From the NCBI GenBank assembly GCA_963724385.1, contig CAVRUJ010000001.1, forward strand, positions 1,736,001 to 1,800,000: a DNA stretch of 64,000 bases. Direction: 5' to 3'. The translations under genes were made by a program, and so were the position numbers. Positions 1 through 8,767 of this stretch are shown here, piece by piece. The notes beneath the pieces were generated by a model. It ran no database searches and was not told the DNA's origin. It saw nothing but the letters and a program-made list of their open reading frames with translations. Origin of the DNA: DASXQK01 sp963724385 (lineage in GTDB: Bacteria > Pseudomonadota > Alphaproteobacteria > Dongiales > Dongiaceae). Position 1 is the first letter of the stretch; each line of letters begins with the position of its first letter.

Positions 1-1
1 G

Positions 2-490
2 CTGTGGCTGGCACTCTTGGCCGCGGCCGTTGGCGCCATCGTCCCGCAGCTCGCCAGCCGCCCCGCGCTCGGGCTGCCCGACATGCCGCCCAACGCCGTC
101 ATGCTCGCCGAATGCGGCGCCTGCCATGCCCCGTTCCACCCGAGCCTTCTGCCGCGCGCGTCCTGGGCGATCCTGATGGCGGGCCTGAGCGATCACTTCG
201 GGGAAGACGCGAGCCTGCCCGCCGCCAAGCGCGACGAGATCGCGGCCTATCTTTCGCGCTATGCGGCCGAGGCCTGGGACACCAAGGCCGCCCATCGCTT
301 CGCCGCGGTGGCGCCGGAGAATCCCATCAGCATCACCGCTACGCCGGGCTGGCGCCGCTTCCATGCCCGTCTTGATCCCGCCCTGTTCCGCTCGCATGCC
401 GTGGGCGCCCCCGGCAATTGCACCGCCTGTCACAAGGATGCCGGGACCGGCCGCTTCGACCCCCAGGCGATCGCAATACCGGAAGGATGA
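2..490 (+). CDS. Diheme cytochrome c (DHC), 5' end outside window
   Basis: Periplasmic or membrane-anchored diheme c-type cytochrome. The frame is open at the window edge and begins inside a hydrophobic stretch (LWLALLAAAVGAIV), so the true start lies upstream; a TTG at 17 is the only early start-like codon. Two heme-attachment motifs are visible, CGACH near residue 38 and CTACH near residue 139, on either side of the conserved SWAILMAGLSDHFGEDASL segment shared by all three DHC copies in this window. The SHP gene follows after 3 bp. Known family context: DHC is often co-encoded with SHP and a cytochrome b561 and passes electrons between them; the cytochrome b gene would be expected just upstream of the window. 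The family call is secure; the electron partner is inferred. Confidence 0.85.
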   Translation: MWLALLAAAVGAIVPQLASRPALGLPDMPPNAVMLAECGACHAPFHPSLLPRASWAILMAGLSDHFGEDASLPAAKRDEIAAYLSRYAAEAWDTKAAHRFAAVAPENPISITATPGWRRFHARLDPALFRSHAVGAPGNCTACHKDAGTGRFDPQAIAIPEG

Positions 491-493
491 CGC

Positions 494-907
494 ATGACCA
501 GAGTCCTGCTCTTGGCACTCCTGATTCTCCTGGCGGCCGCGCCCGTTCGCGCCAACCCGGCGCGCGACGCGATCCTTGCGGCATTCGCGGCCCAGGCGAA
601 GCTCGATGATCCGGCCTTTGCCGGATTCTCCGCCGAGCGCGGCAAAGCCCTCTGGCAGGCGAGCCACAGCGGCGGCAAGCCCGAGACGCCATCCTGCGCG
701 ACCTGCCACACCAAGGACCCGACGGCGGCGGGGCAGACCCGCGCCGGCAAGACAATCGCGCCCATGGCCGTCTCGATGACGCCGGACCGCTTCACCGATC
801 CCGAGAAGGTGGCCAAATGGTTCGCGCGCAATTGCAACAACGTGCTCGGACGTGCCTGCAGCGCCGGCGAAAAGGGCGACATCATCACCTATCTGTCCGG
901 ACAATGA
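494..907 (+). CDS. SHP-like (DUF1924) monoheme oxygen-binding cytochrome c
   Basis: 137-residue exported monoheme cytochrome c. Residues 1-20 are a clear signal peptide ending PVRA. The single heme motif is CATCH at about 68-72. The C-terminal segment FARNCNNVLGRACSAGEKGD is characteristic of SHP ('sphaeroides heme protein'). In that family an asparagine is the weak distal heme ligand that leaves on reduction so that O2 or NO can bind, and N113, N115 and N116 are candidates here. Two cysteines (C114, C122) could form the SHP disulfide. It sits between two DHC genes, 3 bp after the first and overlapping the second by 4 bp (ATGA), so translation is probably coupled. Physiological substrate is unknown. 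Confidence 0.85.
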   Translation: MTRVLLLALLILLAAAPVRANPARDAILAAFAAQAKLDDPAFAGFSAERGKALWQASHSGGKPETPSCATCHTKDPTAAGQTRAGKTIAPMAVSMTPDRFTDPEKVAKWFARNCNNVLGRACSAGEKGDIITYLSGQ

Positions 908-1386
908 GGACCCCAATGCGTTCGATCGCCGCTTTCGTCCTGGCCCTGTTGCTAGGCGGGCAAGCCATGGCCGAGGGTAGCAGCCTTCCGGCCCTGTCCG
1001 ATCCCGCGACCCTGAAGGAATGCGGCGCATGCCATATGGCCTTCCAGCCCCAGTTGCTGCCGATGCGCTCCTGGCGGGCGATCATGGCGCATCTGGGGAA
1101 TCATTTCGGCGAGGATGCTTCGCTGCCCGAGGCGGCCCGCGGCGCTGTCGAGCACTACCTGGTGGGGCATGCCGCCGACGCACCCGGCACCGCCGGCGGG
1201 CGACGCTACGTCCGCGGCATCGCCGCGAATGCCGTACCCCTGCGCATCACCGACACCCCCTTCTGGCGCAATGCCCATGGAGAGGTTTCCGAGGCGAGCT
1301 TCGCCAGCAGCGGGGTCAAATCGCGATCCAATTGCGTCGCCTGCCACCGGTCCGCCGCGAGCGGCCAATATGGCGAAGTGGAATGA
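904..1386 (+). CDS. Diheme cytochrome c (DHC), second copy
   Basis: About 160-residue exported diheme cytochrome c. The ATG at 904 overlaps the SHP stop codon (ATGA); a second ATG at 916 is possible. A signal peptide (MRSIAAFVLALLLGGQAMA) precedes the mature protein. Heme motifs are CGACH early and CVACH near the C-terminus. It aligns throughout with the DHC at 2-490 and the one at 10581-11024 (SWRAIMAHLGNHFGEDASLP; LRITDTPFW). The arrangement DHC-SHP-DHC suggests duplication and perhaps specialisation of the two electron-transfer partners of SHP. No obvious terminator follows. Confidence 0.85.
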   Translation: MRTPMRSIAAFVLALLLGGQAMAEGSSLPALSDPATLKECGACHMAFQPQLLPMRSWRAIMAHLGNHFGEDASLPEAARGAVEHYLVGHAADAPGTAGGRRYVRGIAANAVPLRITDTPFWRNAHGEVSEASFASSGVKSRSNCVACHRSAASGQYGEVE

Positions 1387-1595
1387 GGGCTCGCGCCGCC
1401 AAGCGGTTGAGATCCGAGCAATGGGCGTGATTGCGGGTCATCTGCCAACGGCAGGGCGCCGGGCAATCGGTGAGGGCCTCGGCCCGCAGGGACGCGGGGC
1501 GAGGGCGGGGAACTCGGTTGCGCTCCCGAGATGCGCCGGGGCGCGCCCCGTTGCCGGAGACGCGCCGCCAGCCGCATCGCAGGGAAACCCGAAGA

Positions 1596-1925
1596 TCAGT
1601 GGTCGGAGCCGCCGTCCTTCGAGCCGCCCGACCCACCGTTGGAGTCGTGCGATCCGCCGTTGGTCCCGGCGTTGCCGCTGTTGCTGTGGTCCGTGCCCGA
1701 GGGGCCGTTGGACGAGCTGTCCTTGCTGCTCGGATCCTGGGACGTCGCGTCATGGTTGGCCGGGTCGTTGCTCTGCTTGTCGACGCTCGTATCGGCCCGG
1801 GCCGACTGCAGGCCGAGGCCAGTCTTGCCGAAGCCGACGGGGGAGGCGACCAGCATGAGCGCGGCGAGCGCCAGGCCGGCCGGGGCCGCGAGTCGAGAAG
1901 CGAAGGAAGTGCGAGGCATCGTCAT
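1596..1925 (-). CDS. Small exported Ser/Asp/Gly-rich protein
   Basis: 109 residues, no recognised family. The N-terminal 44 residues form an export signal (basic start, hydrophobic LAAPAGLALAALMLVASPVG, cleavage near ARA). The mature part is low complexity, dominated by Ser, Asp, Asn and Gly (DPSSKDSSSNGPSGTDHSNS), so it is probably disordered and acidic. The start is supported by AAGGAG a few bases upstream of ATG-ACG-ATG. It is transcribed convergently to the DHC gene and divergently from the response regulator at 2124. A role in the envelope or metal/ion binding is possible but not shown. Confidence 0.6.
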   Translation of the reverse strand: MTMPRTSFASRLAAPAGLALAALMLVASPVGFGKTGLGLQSARADTSVDKQSNDPANHDATSQDPSSKDSSSNGPSGTDHSNSGNAGTNGGSHDSNGGSGGSKDGGSDH

Positions 1926-2123
1926 CTCCTTAGGTTAGGGGCCTTGGCGACCATCGCCGCGGCCGGTCGATCTCGATGACCAGAAGCTGGGCCCGCTCGC
2001 TTACCGGTGCATGACGCGGGACGGAACGACCCTGGGTGCGCGCTCCTGTCGCACCATCGGCCCTCTTGCACGACACCACATTTGCGGTGGGACATTTTGC
2101 GGGGGATATTGCGGGAGCCCGGA

Positions 2124-2801
2124 ATGCGCGCGCTGCTGGTGGAGGATCAGGCGGAGTTGTCGGCGCTGGTGGCGGCGAACCTGCGCCGCAGCGGCTTCGC
2201 GGTCGACCAGGCGGGCTTGCTGGAGGAGGCCGAAGGCGCACTCGCCGCGACGCGTTACGACATCGTCCTCCTCGACCTGCGCCTGCCGGACGGCGACGGC
2301 TTCAGTTTGATCCGCGGGCTGCGCGCCCGGAAGGACTTCACGCCGATCATCGTGCTGACCGCCCGGGACCGGCTGAACGACCGCGTGCAAGGGCTCAACC
2401 TGGGCGCCGACGACTATCTGGTGAAGCCCTTCGCGCATGAGGAGCTGCTGGCGCGCGTGCAGGCCGTGTTGCGCCGCCCGAAGCAGGTGCGCGAGCCGGA
2501 GACGAGCCTCGCCAATCTCACCGTGGCCATGGAGACCGCGGAAGTCGCGGTCGGCGGTGCTGCCCTCGAGGTGCCGCGCCGCGAGCTCGCGGTGCTGCGC
2601 CAGCTGATGCGCCGGGCGGGACGCGTGGTGAGCCGCGAGCACCTGGAGAACAGCATGTATGACGACAGCCGGGAAATCGAATCCAACGCCCTCGAGGCGG
2701 CGGTGTCGCGGCTGCGCAAGCGTCTCGCCGGCGCCGGGGCCGCGGTCGAAATCCAGGGCCTGCGCGGCGCCGGCTACCTCATCCGGGCCAGGCCCGCGTG
2801 A
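2124..2801 (+). CDS. OmpR/PhoB-family response regulator
   Basis: 225-residue DNA-binding response regulator. The receiver domain (1-115) has the acidic pair E7/D8, phospho-acceptor D51 in DIVLLDLRLPDGDG, T79 and K101 (VKPF). The C-terminal winged helix (about 125-220) has ELAVLRQLMRRAGRVVSREH and the recognition segment ESNALEAAVSRLRKRL. I chose the ATG at 2124 because it begins exactly at the receiver domain. The sensor kinase follows with a 4-bp overlap (GTGA). The output genes are not evident; the divergent small exported protein and the downstream FkbM gene are the nearest candidates. PhoP/QseB-like by length and sequence style. Confidence 0.9.
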   Translation: MRALLVEDQAELSALVAANLRRSGFAVDQAGLLEEAEGALAATRYDIVLLDLRLPDGDGFSLIRGLRARKDFTPIIVLTARDRLNDRVQGLNLGADDYLVKPFAHEELLARVQAVLRRPKQVREPETSLANLTVAMETAEVAVGGAALEVPRRELAVLRQLMRRAGRVVSREHLENSMYDDSREIESNALEAAVSRLRKRLAGAGAAVEIQGLRGAGYLIRARPA

Positions 2802-4180
2802 GCGTGCATCCCTCCATCCGGCGCCAGCTCATCTGGCGGCTCTCGGCCCTGTTCCTTCTATCGCTGATCCTGTCCTCGGCGATCTTCCTCTATCAGGCCT
2901 GGGTGAACCGCACCGCCACTCTCGACCGGTCGCTTCGGGACGCGGCCTTGCAGCTTACGACCGATCTCGAAGTGGCTCAGGACCGGCCGCGCATCCAGGA
3001 TATCGCGGCGGCCAACCTGGCGCCGGCGGAGATCCGGTCGTTGCGCTATGCGGTGATCGATCGCCGGTCCGGAACGACCGCCGAAGGCTCTTCGCCCGGG
3101 CTGGTGCGGGAGCTGGGCGGGAGCCTCGTCAGCCTCCCGGACGGCGGCTTCGACTTCCGCGACGCCGCCGGCCGGGTGGATCGCGGCTACCTGATTCACA
3201 TGAGCAAGGCCGGCATCCCGATCGCGGTCATCATTTCCAGCGCCACCTTGAGCCTCGCCGACACCATCGCCTGGATGCAGGATGAGATCTCCAGCGAGCT
3301 CGCCCCGGTTCTGGCCCCCCTCTTCATCGGCACGGTCCTGGTGGCGCCCTTCACCATCCGGCGGAGCCTGCGTCCGCTCGCCCGGCTCTCCGCCGAGGCC
3401 GCGCTGATCGAGCCCAGCCGGACCGACGTGCGCCTGGCCGAGAACGGCGTGCCCGCCGAAATCCTGCCGCTCGTGCGCACGATCAACACGGCAATGCAGC
3501 GGATCGACGAAGGTTTCGAGCTGCAGCGCCGCTTCACATCCAATGCGGCGCATGAACTGCGCACGCCGCTCGCCATCTTGCGTGCCCGGATCGACGGGCT
3601 CGAGGACGGCGGCGCCAAGGCAGGGCTGCTCAAGGACGTAGAGCGGATGACGCGGCTCGTCTCCCAGCTCCTGGTCGCCGGCCGCCTCGAGATGCAGCAG
3701 CCGCTGAGCGAGACCACCGTCGACCTGGCCGCGGTCGCCCGCGAGACGGTTGAGCGCCTCGTCATCCTGCCGGCGGCGCGCGAGCATGCGCTGAAGCTGG
3801 CACTGCCCCAGGGTCCGGTGGTCGTGCGCGGCGAGGAGGAATTGCTCGGCGATGCGCTGCGCAACCTGATCGACAACGCGCTCGCCCACTCGGCCGCGGG
3901 CAAGCCGGTGGAAATCCGGGTCGCCGCGGACGGCAGCGTCGAGGTGCGCGACCGCGGCCCCGGCATCCCGGCGGAACATCGCGAGCAGATCTTCGAGCGC
4001 TTCTGGCGCGCGCGCAAATCCAGCGGCGAGGGGGCGGGCCTGGGTCTTTCCATCGTGCGTGCCATCGTGCAGCGGCATCACGGCTCGATCAGCGTCGCCG
4101 ACAACCCCGGCGGAGGCGCGGTCTTTCGCCTTGCCTTTCCCTTGGCGACGCAATGTGCCACGGCCCAAGCCGCGAGTTAG
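2798..4180 (+). CDS. Membrane sensor histidine kinase, partner of 2124-2801
   Basis: 460-residue transmembrane histidine kinase. TM1 is at about 12-35 and TM2 at about 166-187, enclosing a periplasmic sensor loop of about 130 residues with no domain I recognise. A linker with HAMP-like position follows (188-240). The HisKA motif FTSNAAHELRTPLAILRARI carries phospho-acceptor H252. The catalytic domain shows the N box (NLIDNALAHS), G1 (VRDRGPGIP) and G2 (GEGAGLGLSIV). The GTG start overlaps the regulator stop codon. The pair forms a classical two-component system; stimulus unknown. Confidence 0.9.
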   Translation: MSVHPSIRRQLIWRLSALFLLSLILSSAIFLYQAWVNRTATLDRSLRDAALQLTTDLEVAQDRPRIQDIAAANLAPAEIRSLRYAVIDRRSGTTAEGSSPGLVRELGGSLVSLPDGGFDFRDAAGRVDRGYLIHMSKAGIPIAVIISSATLSLADTIAWMQDEISSELAPVLAPLFIGTVLVAPFTIRRSLRPLARLSAEAALIEPSRTDVRLAENGVPAEILPLVRTINTAMQRIDEGFELQRRFTSNAAHELRTPLAILRARIDGLEDGGAKAGLLKDVERMTRLVSQLLVAGRLEMQQPLSETTVDLAAVARETVERLVILPAAREHALKLALPQGPVVVRGEEELLGDALRNLIDNALAHSAAGKPVEIRVAADGSVEVRDRGPGIPAEHREQIFERFWRARKSSGEGAGLGLSIVRAIVQRHHGSISVADNPGGGAVFRLAFPLATQCATAQAAS

Positions 4181-4403
4181 GATTCAGATCCGCGGCCCGC
4201 GGCACGAAATTGTCACGCGCGCATCGGGGTTGCCCTTAACTCCTGGATAGCACTGATGGCCAATAGTCGGGCTGCTCGCCTGGCCGACAGAAAGAGATGG
4301 GGCGCCGGCTCCCGCGTCCGTGAAGGGCGGCCGTCTGACGACGCGGGAGCAGTGCTCGGCCAGGCGGCGCGGTCCCGTTACGGAGGGTGTCTTGCCCGGC
4401 CTC

Positions 4404-5291
4404 ATGTTCGCCAGAAAACTCTCGGTCCAGCTTCGCCGGATGCCGGGAACCTATCCCTTGTTGAACGCCGTCAGGAAGCGCTCCTACCGCGCCGGCTGCG
4501 TGGTGATTTCGGACTTCGATGGCTCGATGCGGATGAGGCTCGATCTCAGCGAACATATGGCGAGCCAGATTTTCTGGTTCGGCTACTACAGCCGCGACGT
4601 GCTCCGTGTCATCGGGAGGCTGCTGGGCCCGGGCGACACGATGTTCGACGTCGGGGCGAACATCGGCGAAGTCACGCTGTTCGCTGCCAAGCGCGTGGGC
4701 GAAGCCGGCCGGGTGCTGGCCTTTGAGCCGATCCATCCCGTGGCGAGCCGCCTGCGCGCCAACCTGAACCTCAACCACTTTGACCAGGTCGAGGTCTTCG
4801 AGATGGCTGTCGCCGACCGCGCGGGGCAGCAGCCTCTCTACGTTCAGGCTGCGGACTTCGAGGACGGCTCGCGGCATGACGGTCTGGGGACGCTTTACGC
4901 CAGCACAGCGCGGGCCCATGTGGCCGACCACGTCGAGGTGACCACGATGGACGAGTTTGTCCGCGCGAACGGCATCGCGCGGATCGATGGCATCAAGCTG
5001 GATATCGAAGGCGCGGAACTCCCGGCCCTGCGGGGCGCGATCGAAACCCTGAAGCGCTTCAGACCGTGGTTGATCCTTGAAATCGACCGGCAAACCTCCG
5101 CGGCCGCCGGCTATCGCGCCGAAGAGCTGATCGCCCTTCTCACGGGATTGGATTACGAAGGGTTCCTGATCGGCCGCAAGGGAAAGCTCCGCCCGCTGCA
5201 GTCGAGGGACCTGGGCATTTGGCAGAACGCGCTGTTCATATGCCGCCAGAAAGAGGGCGAAGCGGCCTCGGGGGGCTCTCCAAACGCCTAG
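4404..5291 (+). CDS. FkbM-family SAM-dependent methyltransferase
   Basis: 295-residue protein from the ATG at 4404; an in-frame GTG at 4320 would add 28 residues of non-conserved sequence. The SAM-binding motif FDVGANIGE lies near residue 81, followed by the acidic motif LAFEP. The FkbM signature DGIKLDIEGAELPALRG is near residue 195. Members O-methylate sugars or small molecules, often in polysaccharide or glycolipid decoration; the substrate here is inferred only from family. It stands alone between the two-component system and the HD-GYP gene. Confidence 0.85.
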   Translation: MFARKLSVQLRRMPGTYPLLNAVRKRSYRAGCVVISDFDGSMRMRLDLSEHMASQIFWFGYYSRDVLRVIGRLLGPGDTMFDVGANIGEVTLFAAKRVGEAGRVLAFEPIHPVASRLRANLNLNHFDQVEVFEMAVADRAGQQPLYVQAADFEDGSRHDGLGTLYASTARAHVADHVEVTTMDEFVRANGIARIDGIKLDIEGAELPALRGAIETLKRFRPWLILEIDRQTSAAAGYRAEELIALLTGLDYEGFLIGRKGKLRPLQSRDLGIWQNALFICRQKEGEAASGGSPNA

Positions 5292-5564
5292 ACGCCCCAG
5301 GCCGCCGGCTGAATCTCCCGCCAACTCTATGCGCAGGAATATTGCGCCCGGCCCGGCTGCCACGACAAATAACCCTAAGCGTTAACGGAAAATTTACCTA
5401 TATGGGCAGCATATTAACCTGATGATGCTCACCACCGGTATGAAGAGATCTGGGGAAACGCGACTTTGAGTTTGGGCCTGGGGCCAGGGGTTGGCCGGTG
5501 AGCCACGGTCGCCGGCCACGGGAAGGCCGGGCGATGATTGGGATGATGTTTTTGCGTAAGAGTG

Positions 5565-8489
5565 ATGGGATCACAACGGACTGATCAGCGTTCTCGCTTG
5601 CTCGGAGCGATAGCAACTTTTCGTTTGCCGATCCTCCTGTTTGCGCTTTTTTCCCTTGTGCTCCTGGGCATCGGCGTCTTCGTCTTCTTCGCGGAAAGGG
5701 ACTCCATCCGACGGGACTCCGAGGAAGATCTCCGCGTCATCGCCCAGATCAAGGCCGATGCGATCGCGCGCTGGGCAAGGGAGCGCCGGAACGATGCCTG
5801 GGCGCTGACCAGCGAGCTGGCGCTGACCAGGGATATCGAGCAATGGTTGAGCGACGGCGCGCCGCGGGACGACCGTGCCGAGAGAATCCGGGGCCGCATG
5901 GAAAGCGTGGCGGTCTACGCCACCTACAGCAATGTCGCCCTGGCCGACGGCCAGGGGAAGCTGGTCTTGGCGACCAACAACGATGTTCCAATCTTCGACG
6001 CCTCTCTGAGCGGCCTCATCCATCAGGCCATACGCACGCGGCAGCTGGAGATCTCGGACATACACCCGGTTCCCTCGCGCCCGGGCACCAGCGAGATGCA
6101 TATATGCGCGCCGATCACGGTTGGGCACGCCCACGCCAGTTGGGCGATTGCCGTGGTCATCCTCACGATCGACCCGGCGCTCGACTTCTTGCCGTTGATC
6201 CAGCAGTGGCCCGGCTTAAGTCCCAGTGCCGAAACCGACATCGTTGTCCGGTCCGGCGACTACGTGCAGTACATCAGCAGGCCGCGTTACTTCGAGGGCT
6301 CGCGGCTCGACCTCCGCTTGCCGCTATCCGCCGACCTGCCCGCGGCCCAGGCGGCGCGGGGCGTCGAGGGCGTCATGGAGGGGATCGACTACCGTGGCGT
6401 CCCGGTCATCGCGGCCTTGACGGGCATTCCAGACACGCCCTGGCACCTCGTCGCCAAGATCGATGCCGCCGAAGTCTTTGCGCCGATCCGCCGGCTGGCG
6501 GTCATCGTCTCGGCGGTCGTCGCCTCGCTCATCGCCGCCACCGGCGTCCTGCTCCTGGCGGCCTGGAGCCGGCAGCAGGGGTCTTTGATAACCCGCCGCT
6601 ACGAAGAGCAACTCAAACGCCGTGAAATGGCGGAGCGCTTCGAGTACCTGAGCAAATATGCCAACGACATCATCCTGCTGACGGACGGATCGGGCCGCAT
6701 CACCGAAGCGAACGATCGTGCGCTCGACGCCTATGGCTATGGGCGCGAGGAGCTGGTGGGGCGCTCCATTCGCGATCTGCACCCGCCGGGGGCGCGGCTC
6801 GACTACGCCACGGAGGAAACGCAGCATGGGCCGGACGGCGGCGGTAGCTCGTTCTTCGAAAGCCTCCAGCGGCGCAAGGACGGGAGCCTGTTTCCCGTGG
6901 AGATCAGCGCCAGGCGCGTCGAGGTCGAAGGCAAGGTTTGGCAGCAGATCATCTCCCGCGACATCACCGATCGCGTGCAGGCGGCGGCGGCGATGTCCCG
7001 GCTGGCCGCGATCGTCGAATCCTCGCGCGATGCGATCATCGGGGCGGACCTGAACGGGAACGTGATGACCTGGAATGCCGGCGCCGAACGGCTTTACGGC
7101 TACAGCGCGGCGGAGATGATCGGCCGCCCCATCGCCATCACGGAGCCGGCCGACCGAAAGGGCGAAATCCGGGTATTGATCAAGAAAATTCTGTCCGCGG
7201 AAGAGGTCGCCGACTTCGAGACGGTGCGGGTCCGCAAGGACGGCACTCCGGTCGACGTTTCGATAGTCATTTCTCCCGTCACGGCTGGGGAAGGCGCAGT
7301 GATTGGCGTTTCCGCCATCGTCCGCGACATCTCGGAAAGGAAGCGGTCCGAAACGAAGCTGCGGAAACTGACGCGAACCCTGCAGGCTCTGCACCGGGGC
7401 AACGCCGTGCTGGTGCGCGCTCCGGACCGCGACACGCTGCAGCGCGAAATCTGCCAGGTCGTCCTCGACGCAGGCGACTATCGCCTCGTCTGGATCGGCG
7501 AGGCCCAGCATGACGAGGCGAAGACTGTCCGGCCCCTGGCCTGGGCCGGCGCGGATTCCGAACATGTGGCGGAGCTGGGCATCACCTGGTCGGACAGCGG
7601 CCGGGGCGCGGGGCCGACGGGCATGGCCATCAAGACGGGCCTTCCCCAGATCGCGCAACGCGTCGCGGACGGCCCGGCCGATGAACCCTGGCGCGCGGCG
7701 GCGCTGCAGCACGGCTATCAGTCCGGGGTGGCCCTGCCCCTCAAGGACCAGACGGGCGTGTTCGGCGCGCTTTCCATCCATGGGGGCGAACCGGACCTGT
7801 TCGGGCCCGAGCAGGTGGAGCTGCTGACCGAGCTGGCGGAGGACCTGTCCTACGGCATCGTCGCGCTGCAGACCCGGGCCGACCGCGAGGCCGTCATGGA
7901 GCGGCTGGAACGGAGCATGGAGCACATCATCGAAGCGGTCGCGCGGACGATCGAAATGCGCGACCCCTACACGGCGGGCCACCAGGACCGCGTCGCCAAG
8001 ATCGCCGCCGCCATCGGCACCGACATGGGCCTGCCGGCGGACCGCGTCCAAGGCATCCATCTCGCCAGCATCGTGCATGACCTGGGCAAGATCAGGGTGC
8101 CGTCCGAGATCCTGAGCAAGCCCGGCCGGCTGACGCCCGTCGAATACGAGCTGATCAAGGGCCACGTCGACGCCGGGTACGACATCCTGAAGCCGATCGG
8201 GTTCCCCTGGCCGATCGCCGACATCGTGCACCAGCACCACGAGCGGCTGGACGGCTCGGGCTATCCCCAGGGCCTGAAGGGCGACGCCATCATCCTGGAA
8301 GCCCGGATCGTCGCCGTGGCCGACGTGGTGGAAGCGATGATGTCCCACCGGCCGTTCCGGGCGGCACTCGGCCTCGATGCGGCGCTCGCCGAGATCGAGC
8401 GCGGCAAAGGCCGGCTGTTCGATCCCGCCGTGGTCGAGTCCTGCGTGAAGCTGATGCGCAGCGGCGCGATCGCGCTGGACAAGCGTTGA
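5565..8489 (+). CDS. Membrane PAS-PAS-GAF-HD-GYP protein (probable c-di-GMP phosphodiesterase)
   Basis: About 974 residues; ATG at 5565, or GTG one codon earlier at 5562. TM1 is at about 22-43, then a periplasmic sensor of about 265 residues (dCACHE-like by size and position), TM2 at about 311-335, two PAS domains (about 358-475 and 480-600), a GAF domain (about 605-775) and an HD-GYP domain (about 789-970). HD-GYP catalytic features are present: HQDRV, HDLGK near 840, HHERLDGSGYP near 893-903. These enzymes hydrolyse cyclic-di-GMP to pGpG or GMP. The GAF-HD-GYP half is closely related to those at 19974-23795 and 32176-34749, so the three are paralogues. No GGDEF or EAL domain is attached. 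Confidence 0.9.
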   Translation: MGSQRTDQRSRLLGAIATFRLPILLFALFSLVLLGIGVFVFFAERDSIRRDSEEDLRVIAQIKADAIARWARERRNDAWALTSELALTRDIEQWLSDGAPRDDRAERIRGRMESVAVYATYSNVALADGQGKLVLATNNDVPIFDASLSGLIHQAIRTRQLEISDIHPVPSRPGTSEMHICAPITVGHAHASWAIAVVILTIDPALDFLPLIQQWPGLSPSAETDIVVRSGDYVQYISRPRYFEGSRLDLRLPLSADLPAAQAARGVEGVMEGIDYRGVPVIAALTGIPDTPWHLVAKIDAAEVFAPIRRLAVIVSAVVASLIAATGVLLLAAWSRQQGSLITRRYEEQLKRREMAERFEYLSKYANDIILLTDGSGRITEANDRALDAYGYGREELVGRSIRDLHPPGARLDYATEETQHGPDGGGSSFFESLQRRKDGSLFPVEISARRVEVEGKVWQQIISRDITDRVQAAAAMSRLAAIVESSRDAIIGADLNGNVMTWNAGAERLYGYSAAEMIGRPIAITEPADRKGEIRVLIKKILSAEEVADFETVRVRKDGTPVDVSIVISPVTAGEGAVIGVSAIVRDISERKRSETKLRKLTRTLQALHRGNAVLVRAPDRDTLQREICQVVLDAGDYRLVWIGEAQHDEAKTVRPLAWAGADSEHVAELGITWSDSGRGAGPTGMAIKTGLPQIAQRVADGPADEPWRAAALQHGYQSGVALPLKDQTGVFGALSIHGGEPDLFGPEQVELLTELAEDLSYGIVALQTRADREAVMERLERSMEHIIEAVARTIEMRDPYTAGHQDRVAKIAAAIGTDMGLPADRVQGIHLASIVHDLGKIRVPSEILSKPGRLTPVEYELIKGHVDAGYDILKPIGFPWPIADIVHQHHERLDGSGYPQGLKGDAIILEARIVAVADVVEAMMSHRPFRAALGLDAALAEIERGKGRLFDPAVVESCVKLMRSGAIALDKR

Positions 8490-8534
8490 GGCCCGCTTTG
8501 GCGCCAAAAGCGGCCGACGGCAAGAACGCCGGCC

Positions 8535-8765
8535 CTATGCATTGCCTCGACCAATGAGGGCGCGCCAGGCCCTGTTTGCCGCGGCGCTGAGCCGATAGGC
8601 GCGGTCGCGCGCGACAGGGCGCAACAGGTATCGCCGCGCGCCCAGCGAGATCTTCCGCGGCGTGGGCGTCCGGCCGAGCGGGCGCAGGCGCTGCATTTCC
8701 GCGAGGCCAACATGTGCGATCTCGACGGTGATCGGCATGCCCATCAGGATTCTCGTGTCACGCAT
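8535..8765 (-). pseudogene. Remnant: C-terminal tail of a GT2 glycosyltransferase
   Basis: A 76-codon frame whose last 60 residues match the C-terminus of the intact glycosyltransferase at 11093-12046: both contain VGLAEMQRLR, then ARRYLLR, VARDRAYRL and RAWRA. None of the catalytic domain is present; the frame begins with 15 unrelated residues just 3 bp past the stop codon of the FMN-binding gene. The simplest reading is that a tandem glycosyltransferase copy was lost, leaving its 3' end beside the neighbouring gene. It may still be translated by chance. Confidence 0.6.
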
Positions 8766-8767
8766 CG

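Noticed and set aside
2858..4168. Long minus-strand frame opposite the histidine kinase
   Set aside because: GC-rich antisense shadow; Gly/Arg/Ala-rich with no domain, while the plus strand encodes a clear kinase.
6324..8507. 727-codon minus-strand frame opposite the HD-GYP gene
   Set aside because: Mirrors a real gene with HD-GYP motifs; composition typical of antisense frames.
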